Assembly (NCBI GenBank): GCA_905221605.1
Contig: CAJNDS010002364.1
Location: forward strand, 186,001-250,000
Length of the DNA: 64,000 nt
DNA from: Symbiodinium natans
Lineage: Eukaryota; Sar; Dinophyceae; Suessiales; Symbiodiniaceae
Direction of reading: 5' to 3'
Made by a program: the position numbers and the translations under genes. Every line of letters begins with the position of its first letter. Position 1 is the first letter of the stretch. The notes below the pieces were generated by a model. The model did not search any database. It worked only from the letters and a program-made list of their open reading frames with translations, and had not been told where the DNA came from. Below are positions 14,001 to 21,888 of the stretch, one piece after another.

Positions 14001-17000
14001 AGCGCCTTAACCTGAAAACGCCCCATAATCCTGAAGCCCTAACCTTAAGACCCCTAACCCCCTAAACCCTAAACCTTCAACCCCTAAACCCTAAACCCTA
14101 AACCCTAAACCCTAAACCCTAAACCCTAAACCCTAAACCCTAAACCCTAAAACCCTAAACCCTAAACCCTTGAGAAGCCGAGGCGTTTCGTATCTACCTG
14201 GCCCAGACGAGGGCCCTGGGCTTCGACGAGCGGCCGGACTACCGTGCGCTGAGGAGCCCTTTAGGGGTTTAGGGTTTAGGGTTTTGGGCTACACCCTAAA
14301 CCCTAAACCCTAAACCCTAAACCCTAAACCCTAAACCCTAAACCCTAAACCCTAAACCCTAAACCCTAAACCCTAAACCCTAAACCCTAACACTAAACCC
14401 TAAACCCTAAACCCTAAACCCTAAGCCCTAAGCCCTAAGCCCTAAGCCCTAAGCCCTAAGCCCTAAGCCCTAAACCCTAGGTAGGGTTTAGGGTTCGGGG
14501 ATGTACGGGTTTAGGGTTGAAGGTTGTTATCGTTTAGGGGTCTTCGTTTGGCGGCTTAGGATGTAGGGGTTTATGGTCAGATGTACGGGTTGGATTGCAC
14601 GCCCCCTAAACCCTCAAACCTAAACCTTCAGGAGGCCTACTTTAGGCTGTTCAGTGGCGTACTGGGTTCTGGTTGGGCATAAGGTTTAGGGTTTTTGCAT
14701 GCTTGTGCTTGTTTTTTTTTTTTTTTTCTCCGGGTTTGGGCTTCCTGTTACCTCATAGCAGCTGAAAAAACGGTAAGCCGCACTTTTCCAGAGAACTCTA
14801 CTAAAGCCCCATAGTTAGGTTTTAGGAACGGCACGCTACGATAATTTGTGAACCATAAACCTTGCATCCATAGCCTTTCAACCCTAAACGCTTGAACCAT
14901 ATACCCTAAACCCTAAACCCTAAACCCTAAACCCTAAACCCTAAACCCTAAACCCTAAACCCTAAACCCTAAACCCTAAACCCTAAACCCTAAACCCTAC
15001 TTGCTTGAGCCAGGAAGCTTTTCGCGGACCTGCGCACGGAGATTGGCCCGGAGGAGGACCATGGATTTCAGCACCCCGTCCTCGTGTGGGGCTTTTGTTG
15101 GGGATTTTGGGTTTGGGGTTTAGGGTTTGGGGTTTGGGGGTTAGGGTTTCGGGCTTAGGGCTTGGGGTTTGGGGTTTAGGGTTTGGGGTTTGGGTTTGGG
15201 GGTTAGGGTTTGGGGTTTAGGGCTTGGGGTTTGTGGGTTTTGAGTTTGAGAGTCTAGCGTTGCTAGGGTTTAAGGCTTGCGGTACAGGATCTAGGGTTTG
15301 TGGTTTGGGGTTTCGTGGTAAACCCCAAGCCCTCAGCCCTAAGCCCTATGCCCCAAGCCCTTAGCCCTTAGCCCTAAATTTTGAAGTGAGGGATTTGAGC
15401 TTAGGGGTCTTACGGGTTTCAACCAAATCCCCACCACCCTTAACCCTAAGCTGCCGCAACCCCCAAACCCCTCGAACCCAACCCCGAGAGCCTTCCTAGC
15501 GCCCTGAAGCTCAAGCCCTGAACCCCAATCCCTAATCCCTAAACCCTGAACCCTGAACCCTAAACCCTAAACCCAAAGCCTCTGACCCGCACTGCTCAGC
15601 CGAGGTTCTTGAAAGGCCCCATAGGCGGGGGGCTCACAGGGTTTAGGGTTTAGGGTTTAGGGTTTAGGGTTTAGGGTTTAGGGTTTAGGGTTTAGGGTTT
15701 AGGGTTTAGGGTTTAGGGTTTAGGGTTTAGGGAGCCCTAAGAGCCCTAAAGCCCTGAACCTTAAGGGGGAGAGCCGGTAGGGCCCTCGAAGAGGGCTGAG
15801 GGTTTTAAACCTCTAGGGTTTAGGGTCTTGGGTTTAGGGTTTAGGGTTTAGGGTTGAGGGTTTAGGGTTATTCCCCAAACCTCTAAACCCCAAACCCTGA
15901 AACCCCAACCGCTGAATGTCAAGACCCCAAAGTTCGCAGAGCACCGCCAACCCCAGAAAAGTCTTCAGAGCACTTATTGAACCTGGGGCATATAGGTTGT
16001 AGGGTTTAGGGTTTAGCTTTTAGAAGCCCTGCAACCCAGAACCCTCGGGCCCTTGTGATTTAGGGCTTACGGCTTAGGATGCTGTCAGGGTTTTTGGGAG
16101 TTTAGGGTTTAGGGTTTAGGGTTCAGGATTAGGGGCGCAAGTACAGCGGCTGTTAGGGTCTAGTGCACAGGGTTTATTGCGACTCAGCCCCGCAGGGCTC
16201 ATGAGAGCTTAGTATAACGGGTCGAATAATTGCTAGTAGTATTTCCTTAGGGCCCTTTTATCATCCTACTACAAGAACCTCCCAAACCCTGTTTTCATGA
16301 TTCATGCCCTATAGTCATGCCCTGCAGTAGAGGGTTTAGAGGGCAGCAGGGAGGGTTTGCCATGTGCTCCGTGTCTTGTGTGGGTTAGAAGCGAGCCTAT
16401 CATTGGGATTTCCCTGAAGAACGTCATAACCTACCTGCAGCCTTATACCCCTTTTCCCACTTCTACCCCCTTTTCCACAGTCGTGGAAACAGTCTGGAGT
16501 AGCAAATTCACACCCTCAACCCTGCACCCTAACCCCCAAACCCGAAACCCTAAACCCCAAACCTAAACCCTGAACCCTGAACCCTGAACCGTTTAGACAA
16601 AGGCAACAGAAGTCCCATGCAGGGCTTGTTTTTCAGCGCGTCTTCCTGCGGAGGCCAGCTGGACCCAATCGAGATCAAAGAAGACATCGTAGCTTGGCAG
16701 GGTTTATCTCGCTTGGGCCTTTTTTGGTGTAGGGTTTCGGGTTTAGGGATTGAGGGATTGAGGGCCCCTAAGCCCTCAACCCCAAATCCTCATGCTCACA
16801 AGCGGGCGGCAGTAACTTTGTCGTGCGCTCATTCAGGGTCCCCCTCCCTGTTCTGGCCCCCATCTCAGGTTAGGTTTCCCTACACCCCCTAAACCCTCAG
16901 CCCCAAACCGTAAACCCGCGCAGCGTATATCTGGAACCCGGAGCAGGCCCTCATTCCGTTTCGTTTGGGATTTAGGGTTTAGGGTTTTTGTGATTTAGGT

Positions 17001-18046
17001 TTTTAGGGTTTAGGGTTTTAGGGCTTTAGGGTTTTAGGGCTTCAGGGTTTCTACGGCTTTTACGCCTTCAGGTTGCCTTATAAGCCCCTTGACATGCGAG
17101 AAGGGCACCCGTTTTCTTCCTCGTTTACTCTCGTGTCGAATATATTTCCCTAACCCCTAAACCCCCTAAACCCTAAACCCCTAAACCCTAAACCCCACAC
17201 CCTAGAGGAATCCTGTTCAGAGGTGTTTGTCAGGGCCAACCTCCAGAGCGACCCCCCACCCGCCCCAGAATCCAAGATGTCGGGCTTCTTGTTGTTCCTT
17301 GTTAGGGTTTAGGGTTTAGGGTTTAGAGTTTAGGGTTTAGGGTTTAGGGTTTAGGGTTTAGGGTTGAGGGAAGGAATTGTAATCACTTTCTACTCCCCTT
17401 CGAGCATTAACAGCTAGTAAGTTACCCTGTGACTGACCACGATGTTTCGGACTTCCCTCCTCAGACTTAGGGTTTAGGGTGTTTAGGGTGTTTAGGGTGT
17501 TTGGGGTGTTTGGGGTGTTTAGGGTGTTTAGGGTGTTTAGGGTGTTTAGGGTGTTTAGGGTGTTTGGGGTGTTTGGGGTGTTTGGGGTGTTTAGGGTGTT
17601 TAGGGTGTTTAGGGTGTTTCGGGTGTTTCGGGTGTTTAGGGTGTTTAGGGTGTTTAGGGGTTCGGGCGTAGGCCTAAACCCTCTAACGTAGGCCTAAACC
17701 ACTCAAGAACCCCTAATACCCTCGAAGCTACCCAAATCCACTAAATCCCCAAAGTTCTTGTAAATCCTGAAGCCCCCAATTCCACTCAATCCCCTAAACC
17801 CACCGATAGCGCTGCAAACCCTCAAGCCCCTAGACAGGGATACCCCCCTGTAACGCAAGGTGGGCACCCTTTGTATACTTTCCCTGAACCCTAAACACCT
17901 AAACCCCTGAACCCCTAAACCCTAAACCCCTAAACCCCTAACCCCTACACCCCAAACCCCAACCTCTGCAACTTAGAGCAACGCAGGCGCAACCCGATGA
18001 CGTGGTTGAGGTGAAGCAAAGTGGCGGCTGCTGCGTGATAGCGTGA
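1088..18046 (+). CDS. Casein-kinase-1-like protein kinase with CaaX-like C-terminus, 22 exons, 5' end missing
   Basis: Spliced gene for a Ser/Thr kinase of the CK1 family. Exons inferred by eye: 1088-1145, 2124-2193, 4293-4344, 4763-4818, 5576-5657, 5910-5960, 6537-6576, 6976-7035, 7685-7738, 8092-8147, 8454-8485, 9119-9138, 10278-10329, 11592-11624, 12874-12915, 14183-14253, 15014-15070, 15605-15631, 16637-16701, 16924-16946, 17223-17283, 17979-18046. Joined they stay open for about 376 codons and carry, in CK1 order, the Gly loop GAGCFGQVW, VAIK lysine, YWYGVEG, HRDIKPENF, DFGLSK, LTGTARYASIN, GIEQSRRDDLE and LRGTLPWSGL, so all catalytic residues are present. The tail after LGFDERPDY is unlike animal CK1 and ends GGCCVIA-stop. 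A Cys-Cys plus CaaX-like end suggests lipid anchoring, as in yeast Yck kinases (inference). Donors: 12 GC, 5 GA, 3 GT, plus one uncertain junction between the last two exons. All acceptors AG. The first exon found begins in phase 1, so at least one upstream exon is missing. Confidence 0.85.
1500..1790. repeat. Tandem repeat of about 66 bp, 2-3 copies
   Basis: The unit beginning near ccaaattcgtgctgaacaat occurs at about 1577, 1641 and, partly, 1705, with a further partial copy at 1520 (gtgaacaatgggtgggc). It is interrupted by TTTAGGG-like sequence and lies in the first kinase intron. Confidence 0.7.
2124..2193 (+). CDS. Kinase exon B: catalytic lysine
   Basis: Encodes NKDKDLSVAIKFEDNQG and ends in NTPLR. 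The lysine of VAIK is the ATP-anchoring residue. Acceptor gag at 2121-2123. The donor is probably GA at 2194, followed by a run of gggttttg repeats. Confidence 0.85.
2404..2509. repeat. Family A inverted-repeat element, decayed copy
   Basis: Recognised by ggtactcaataaccca..., ...ggggcacttaaggggcttataagtggg. Lies in a kinase intron. Confidence 0.5.
4293..4344 (+). CDS. Kinase exon C: C-helix region
   Basis: Encodes PRAEDVLAMLAANPHPQ, which aligns with the CK1 segment between VAIK and the Y/W-x-G motif. Acceptor cag at 4290-4292. The GA donor at 4345 splits the Gly codon completed by the next exon. Confidence 0.75.
4763..4818 (+). CDS. Kinase exon D: hinge strand
   Basis: Encodes GFAKLYWYGVEGRFSCLVM, matching the CK1 segment around YWYG and LVM. 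It joins exon E without a gap if the donor is GC at 4819. A canonical-looking gtgagt lies downstream at about 4846, but using it would insert about 10 residues absent from CK1. Confidence 0.85.
5161..5222. repeat. Family A element, left half
   Basis: tataactgtacttataagcc followed by ccttcagtgtcctaatgtgg; abuts a TTTAGGG array where the outer arm should be. Confidence 0.65.
5356..5520. repeat. CCCTAAGA 8-mer array
   Basis: About 20 copies, some with gg instead of ga, leading into normal CCCTAAA units and kinase exon E. Confidence 0.9.
5576..5657 (+). CDS. Kinase exon E: GYSLEERL
   Basis: Encodes EMLGYSLEERLQGCGGQF and continues to CAARL. It corresponds to CK1 DLLGPSLEDLF. The GC donor at 5658 lies within gctttaggg, so the telomere-like repeat itself forms the 5' splice site. 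Confidence 0.85.
5910..5960 (+). CDS. Kinase exon F: IEYLHSCGMLH
   Basis: Encodes DQCLRRIEYLHSCGMLH, leading into the catalytic loop. The acceptor cgcag ends at 5909. The GC donor at 5961 splits the Arg codon of HRD between this exon and the next. Confidence 0.85.
6537..6576 (+). CDS. Kinase exon G: catalytic loop DIKPENF
   Basis: Encodes RDIKPENFVHHGG with the catalytic Asp, Lys and Asn. GA donor at 6577. The bases around both ends of the following intron read cag|g, so the exact cut is bounded by a short direct repeat. Confidence 0.9.
6644..6744. repeat. Family B inverted-repeat element
   Basis: Starts cttacttcgcc and ends ggagaagtaag, which are near complements. Lies in a kinase intron. 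Confidence 0.8.
6976..7035 (+). CDS. Kinase exon H: DFG motif
   Basis: Encodes FGTKNKVHVIHLIDFGLSK with the Mg-binding DFG. Acceptor cag at 6973-6975 directly after a CCCTAAA array of about 100 bp. GC donor at 7036. Confidence 0.9.
7685..7738 (+). CDS. Kinase exon I: activation segment
   Basis: Encodes YYDGKHATMRLDEG. It corresponds to CK1 KYRD...HIPYRE. The 3' end is set by phase: GT at 7739 fits the next exon but adds three residues relative to CK1. Confidence 0.7.
8092..8147 (+). CDS. Kinase exon J: LTGTARYASIN
   Basis: Encodes TNLSLTGTARYASINAHK, the CK1 signature that replaces the APE motif. GC donor at 8148, codon split before GIEQ. Confidence 0.9.
8454..8485 (+). CDS. Kinase exon K: GIEQSRRDDLE
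   Basis: A 32-nt exon coding for the highly conserved CK1 segment GIEQSRRDDLE. Acceptor cgcag ends at 8453; GC donor at 8486. Confidence 0.9.
9119..9138 (+). CDS. Kinase exon L: 20-nt micro-exon
   Basis: Only 20 nt, coding AIGHML plus two bases. It supplies exactly the residues missing between DDLE and the next exon (CK1 SLGYVLMYF). Acceptor ctag ends at 9118; GC donor at 9139. Removing it would shift the frame. Confidence 0.75.
9935..10034. repeat. Family B element
   Basis: cttacttcgccttttgttga ... attggagaactaag; an intact reference copy in which ...aactttaaactttttgggtttcc is uninterrupted. Confidence 0.85.
10278..10329 (+). CDS. Kinase exon M: LRGTLPWSGL
   Basis: Encodes CFLRGTLPWSGLQAKTQ, matching CK1 YFNRGSLPWQGLKA. 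The acceptor at 10275-10277 follows a telomeric array that is bracketed by a direct repeat of about 20 bp (see findings). GC donor at 10330. Confidence 0.9.
10470..10538. repeat. Family D element
   Basis: tttgcctacataaaacccaa ... gaggttctaaggggagtaca. A second copy is at 51895-51966. Confidence 0.65.
11592..11624 (+). CDS. Kinase exon N: EEKYRRIREKK
   Basis: A 33-nt exon matching CK1 RQKYERISEKK. Acceptor ccag ends at 11591; GC donor at 11625. Confidence 0.85.
12874..12915 (+). CDS. Kinase exon O: STPLEELC
   Basis: Encodes ESTPLEELCAEHPA, matching CK1 STPIEVLCKGYP. The GA donor at 12916 gives a gapless join to AFRIYL. Confidence 0.85.
13364..13403. repeat. Family A element, right arm only
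   Basis: ttataagtaccatgaacctccaag end, preceded by a decayed TTTAGGG array. Confidence 0.65.
13686..13775. repeat. Family A element, right half
   Basis: Starts cacttgtaagccccttaagt and ends ccatgaacctccaagt; directly follows CCCTAAA-like sequence. Confidence 0.7.
14183..14253 (+). CDS. Kinase exon P: LGFDERPDY
   Basis: Encodes AFRIYLAQTRALGFDERPDY followed by RAL, matching CK1 YLNFCRSLRFDDKPDYSYL. GA donor at 14254 within gagccctttaggg. Confidence 0.9.
14292..14475. repeat. CCCTAAA / CCCTAAG array
   Basis: About 19 CCCTAAA units followed by about 8 CCCTAAG units. Lies in a kinase intron after a short TTTAGGG block. Confidence 0.9.
15014..15070 (+). CDS. Kinase exon Q: end of kinase fold
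   Basis: Encodes KLFADLRTEIGPEEDHGF, continuing CK1 LRQLFRNL. Acceptor ccag ends at 15013. The GC donor at 15071 is chosen because its phase fits the next island. Confidence 0.75.
15605..15631 (+). CDS. Kinase exon R: C-terminal extension
   Basis: A 27-nt exon coding FLKGPIGG. It is chosen by acceptor ccgag, GC donor at 15632 and phase to its neighbours. No family support. Confidence 0.5.
16637..16701 (+). CDS. Kinase exon S: C-terminal extension
   Basis: Encodes ASSCGGQLDPIEIKEDIVAW plus Q. The acceptor is preceded by a pyrimidine run (ttgtttttcag). GT donor at 16702. Phase fits both neighbours. Confidence 0.6.
16924..16946 (+). CDS. Kinase exon T: C-terminal extension
   Basis: A 23-nt exon coding YIWNPEQ. 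Its last bases (cccggagcag) coincide with one end of repeat family E, so the downstream intron appears to be such an element. Confidence 0.55.
16933..17142. repeat. Family E element forming a kinase intron
   Basis: Starts ggaacccggagcaggccct and later shows ccttataagccccttga and gggcacccgttttcttcctc, like other family E copies. TTTAGGG units lie inside. The GC donor at 16947 is within the left end. Confidence 0.5.
17223..17283 (+). CDS. Kinase exon U: Pro-rich segment
   Basis: Encodes VFVRANLQSDPPPAPESKMS if the acceptor is agag at 17219-17222. The upstream cag at 17218-17220 would give another frame. The donor is taken as GC at 17284, but GA at the PAP|ES position or a later GT is possible. 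Confidence 0.5.
17467..17660. repeat. GGGTGTTTA 9-mer array
   Basis: About 21 copies with ggggtgttt and cgggtgttt variants. Translated it gives a Phe-Arg-Val repeat that is not a gene. Confidence 0.95.
17979..18046 (+). CDS. Kinase exon V: last exon, CaaX-like end
   Basis: Encodes QPDDVVEVKQSGGCCVIA and stop TGA at 18044-18046. The final Cys-Val-Ile-Ala fits a farnesylation CaaX box and the preceding Cys a palmitoylation site (family knowledge; not proven here). The acceptor may be ag at 17978 or cag at 17986. No TTTAGGG array follows at once, as expected for a last exon. Confidence 0.6.
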
Positions 18047-18096
18047 GCACGCCGATGAGGAGGCGCAGACCATGGGGTCTGGGGCCTTGGGAGCCC

Positions 18097-18216
18097 AGTG
18101 GTACCCTTTACCCTTTCTTTTTGTGCCCTAAACCCTAAACCCTAAACCCTAAACCCGAAACCCGAAACCCTAAAGCGAAACCAACCAAAACAGGGGTGCC
18201 CTTATTATAGCATGCT
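18097..18216. repeat. Family F inverted-repeat element, copy 1, split by a telomeric array
   Basis: Starts agtggtaccctttacccttt and ends ggggtgcccttattatagca. The middle is a CCCTAAA array (about 18125-18175). The same two ends occur at 57533-57692, there separated by a TTTAGGG array in the opposite orientation. Confidence 0.65.
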
Positions 18217-18440
18217 TTGGAACCTTGAACTTCAGGGTGTAGGGTTTAGGGTTTGGGTTTTTTTTTTTTAATGTTTTTAGTGTTTAGGTTTAGTGCTTTT
18301 TAGGGGTTAGGGGTTTCTTGGTTAGGAGTGTATAGGGTTTGGAGAATTTACAGGGTTCACAGGGTTCACAGGGTTCATCAGGTTTATAAGGGTTTAGGGT
18401 TTAGGGATCCAGAGCTTCGAAGCCCACGCTCCGCCGGAGG

Positions 18441-18602
18441 ATGGCGCAGCGCCACGACCCTCGGCAGGCTCGGCCGTACGCGGTTTTCTCAAAGGCCCTC
18501 GACTTTAATCGATACCTTGTGGGCCAGCCGGTCAGATGGGATCCCCTCAACAGGTTTGGAAACGCGCAACTTGGGGCGATAAGGGCTTTTCGACGGGGGT
18601 AA
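18441..18602 (+). CDS. Hypothetical first exon, 53-codon ORF
   Basis: An ATG-started frame (MAQRHDPRQARPYAVFSKAL..., later VGQPVRWDPLNRFG) in an island free of telomeric repeats. A GT donor (gtaaac) at 18599 precedes the stop at 18600-18602. Not recognised. The opposite strand is also open across this island, so the strand is uncertain. Confidence 0.35.
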   Translation: MAQRHDPRQARPYAVFSKALDFNRYLVGQPVRWDPLNRFGNAQLGAIRAFRRG

Positions 18603-19007
18603 ACGCTGTCGTACACGCTGAAGGGTTCAGGTCTTAAGGTTTTAGGGTCCCTTAAACCCTAAGCCCTAAACTCTGAAGGGGTTAGAGCTTTAGGGCTTTG
18701 GGGTAAACCCCCCACCCCTCCACCCCAAACGCCGACGCCCCGAAAGCCAGGGTATGGACGCAGCTTAGGTTTATAGGGGCTGGGGGGGGGGGGGTTGGGG
18801 TTTAGGGTTTAGGGTTCAGCTCTAGACCCTAAGCCCTAAACCCTAAGCCCTAAGCCCTAAACCCAAGCCCTAAGCCCTAAACCCCAAACCCTAAACCCTA
18901 AACCCTAAACCCTAAACCCTAAACCCTAAACCCTAAACCCTAAACCCTAAACCCTAAACCCTAAACCCTAAACCCTAAACCCTAAACCCTCCAACCAACC
19001 CCTCAAG

Positions 19008-19082
19008 ACCCTCGGGACGGCTGGCTTCTACGACATCCTTACAGCCTGCGGATGGCTGCAGCGGGCGCTCCTTGCACTCCCC
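19008..19082 (+). CDS. Exon-like island, hydrophobic/aromatic peptide
   Basis: After acceptor caag, codes TLGTAGFYDILTACGWLQRA then LLALP; GC donor at 19083. CCCTAAA on the left and TTTAGGG on the right, as for kinase exons. It faintly resembles the end of a PUB-type domain, too weak to call. Confidence 0.4.
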
Positions 19083-19109
19083 GCAAACATAGGGACCTGA
19101 AGGGTTTAG

Positions 19110-19250
19110 GGTGTAGGGTTTGGGTTTAGGGTTTAGGGTTTAGGGTTTAGGGTTTAGGGTTTAGGGTTTAGGGTTTAGGGTTTAGGGTTTAGGGTTTAGG
19201 GTTTAGGGTTTAGGGTTTAGGGTTTAGGGTTTAGGGTTTAGGGTTCAGGA
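19110..19250. repeat. TTTAGGG array
   Basis: About 18 nearly perfect heptamers follow the island at 19008. The stretch 19250-20630 then holds more arrays, CCCTCAA repeats and unassigned unique pieces, with no convincing gene. Confidence 0.9.
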
Positions 19251-19791
19251 TTAGGCACTCAACAGTGTTGAGTTCGAGGTGCTCCTAGCAGCATCCGGCG
19301 GATGTCTGCCGTGATCTACTATCTATGAACCACCCAAAAGAAAAGACTCTTCCTCATAAGGGTTTAGGGTTTAGGGTTCAGGGTTCAGGGTTTGGGGTCT
19401 AGGGTTTAGGGTTTAGGGTTTAGTTGTTGGGGTTCTTAATCACATCGTAGTGATACATGGGTGGCCCTTAAGCTTTGTTCAAAGTGTTTACGGTTCAGGG
19501 TTTTGGGGTTTTTTGGGTTTCCTAGTAGAGAAAAGAGGCACCTTGCATCCCACAGGTATGCTCCCCTTGAAGGGCGTATGTAGGGGGTACCTACTTCCCT
19601 AAACCCTCAACCCTAGACCCTAAACCCTAAACCCTAAACCCTAAACCCTAAACCCTAAACCCTAAACCCTATCCCTACGTCCTCGGAGCAAGCTGCAGCG
19701 CATGTGCCAAATTGGCATCCTCAGGGGCACCTTAGCGAATGTGTAGGGCTGGGCATCCGCACAGGGCCGCCTGGAACCCTAAACCCTAAAC

Positions 19792-19792
19792 C

Positions 19793-19859
<67 letters not shown>

Positions 19860-19862
19860 ACC
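19792..19862. repeat. CCCTCAA array
   Basis: About 10 tandem units next to normal CCCTAAA units. Confidence 0.9.
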
Positions 19863-20635
19863 CTAAACCCTAAACCCTAAACCCTAAACCCTAAACCCTA
19901 AACCCTAACCCACTGTGAGGGTCAGGGCTCTTGGGGAGGCACATCGGATCTTTTCAAGAATTGGTTTAGGGTTTAAGCTTTAGGCTTTAGGTTTAGGGTT
20001 TCGGGTTTCGGGTTTAGGGTGAACAGCGCAAAGAGCCTCCTAAACACTACGCCCTCTATGCGGGTTGTTTCAAAGCTTAGGCTAGGGTCCGTGAGCAGGC
20101 ATCTCCCTTTTTTAAAGCCGTCTGCGGAAGCCTGGCGCGTGCCACTCCCAAGGGAAACAAGCATGGGGGGTCTTCACAGGGGGGCCCTCCCATAGGCTCT
20201 CCCAAAACCCCTTGAAGGGCGTATATAGGGGGTAGCAACTTCCCTAAACCCTAAACCCTCAACCCTCAACCGAAACCCTTGCTACACCCCTAAGCCTCTC
20301 TGACACACCTTCTCAGGGAGGGCCTAGAATCCTGATGTGGGTGAGTGTAGAGATGGTTCCTTACTTACCCTGGTGACTGCAATTGGTGGGCGTCTGTTTG
20401 GGGATAGCAGTACTCCAGCCCCAACCCTTGAGACGTAAACCCTGAACAACCCAAAACCGAATCCTAAACCCCAAACCCGAAACCCTAAAGCTTAGAGCCC
20501 TGAACCCTGAACCCTAAACCCTAAACCCTAAACCCTAAACCCTAAACCCTAAACCCTAAACCCTGAACCCTGAACCCTGAACCCTGAACCCTGAACCCTA
20601 AACCCTAAACCCTAAACCCTAAACCCTTCACCTCA

Positions 20636-20747
20636 CGCTTCGGATAGCCGAAGCGCCTCCTTGTTTCCAGCGAGCGATCACGGTTTTGTGCATTTGCACC
20701 CCCCTCCCCCGAAGGGGGAGCAAGGAGTCACAGGGGACCGGCCATGA
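20636..20747 (+). CDS. Exon-like island, possible terminal exon
   Basis: Open frame coding SRSASLFPASDHGFVHLHP, then PPPKGEQGVTGDRP and stop at 20745. CCCTAAA array on the left. Not recognised; may be chance. Confidence 0.25.
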
Positions 20748-20769
20748 GCTGGGAGCTTCCGAGTCTTTA

Positions 20770-21846
20770 GGCCATTGAGGGTTTCAGGGTGTAGGGTTTT
20801 TCGGGTTTGGGGTTTAGGGTTTGGCGTTTGGGGTTTAGGGTCTACGGTTTCAGGATTGAGGGTTGGGGTTTAGGGTTTGGGGTTTCGGGCTCGCGGTTTG
20901 GGTTTTGGGTTTTAGGGTTTCAGGGTTTAGGATTTAGGGTTTCAGGGTTTAGGATAACTCTAATCCAGGGATTAAACCCTAAACCCCATTAGTCCTAAGC
21001 CCTAAAGCCTCTAAAGCCCCTAAGATATTTCAGTGCCTATAAAATTAGGGTTCTTCAGGGAACTAGGGAACCTTCAGGAAGCTTAGGGAGCCTTGGGGAG
21101 TAGTAGGGAGTATTAGGGAACCTTGCGTTGCGTAAGGTTCATAGGGTTCATGGGGTTTTGTGCTCCCGACTGCGCACAGAGGTCCCCACAAGGTCACGAA
21201 ACGCCGCAGGGCGGGGGGGGTGTTGGCAAGATCTCTGCTTCATGTGCCATAAAAATCCTAGCCTCTTAGGGTTTAGGGTTTAGGGTTTAGGGTTTAGGGT
21301 TTAGGGTTTAGGGTTTAGGGTTTAGGGTTTAGGGTTTAGGGTACCCGAGCGCCAAAACCCTGGAGCCTGGAAGCCCCATTTAAGTCAAGCTTCTGTGTAC
21401 ACCCTAAGCCCCGGGTTTGGAGGAAGATTCATGATACGCAGAACCCCATTGAAGCTGTACTTATAACCCACCCTTAAGTTCCCCTATTATGGTTAGAATT
21501 GGGTTCTCAGTACAGTTATAATTGGGTTATTAGGTACCATGAACCTCCAAGTCCCCTAGTGCCTCACAAGCTTAAACCCTATAAAGCTTTTCCGGGCCAG
21601 AGCAAACCACGGGCTAAGTCTTGCAAGCCTCAACCCTAAACTGCAGATTGCGCTGCTGGTTTAGGGTTTAGGGTTTAGGGTTTAGGGTTTAGGGTTTAGG
21701 GTTTAGGGTTTAGGGTTTAGGGTTACGGCCTAAGGGTGTGAGGCACCTCAACGGGAGTTTCTTTAAAGAGTTCTCCTTCTCCCCTTCTCCCTTTCCCCTT
21801 CTCTCCCTGTTTGCCATCCTCTCTCTCCCTCCCTCTGTCTCTCTCC

Positions 21847-21888
<42 letters not shown>

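Noticed and set aside
14632-14672. Peptide YFRLFSGVLG resembling the CK1 segment LRQLFRNL
   Set aside because: Phase and alignment show that the next kinase exon is 15014-15070; this lies inside an intron.
17479-17691. 70-codon Phe-Arg-Val repeat protein
   Set aside because: Translation of the GGGTGTTTA array; it also overlaps a kinase intron.
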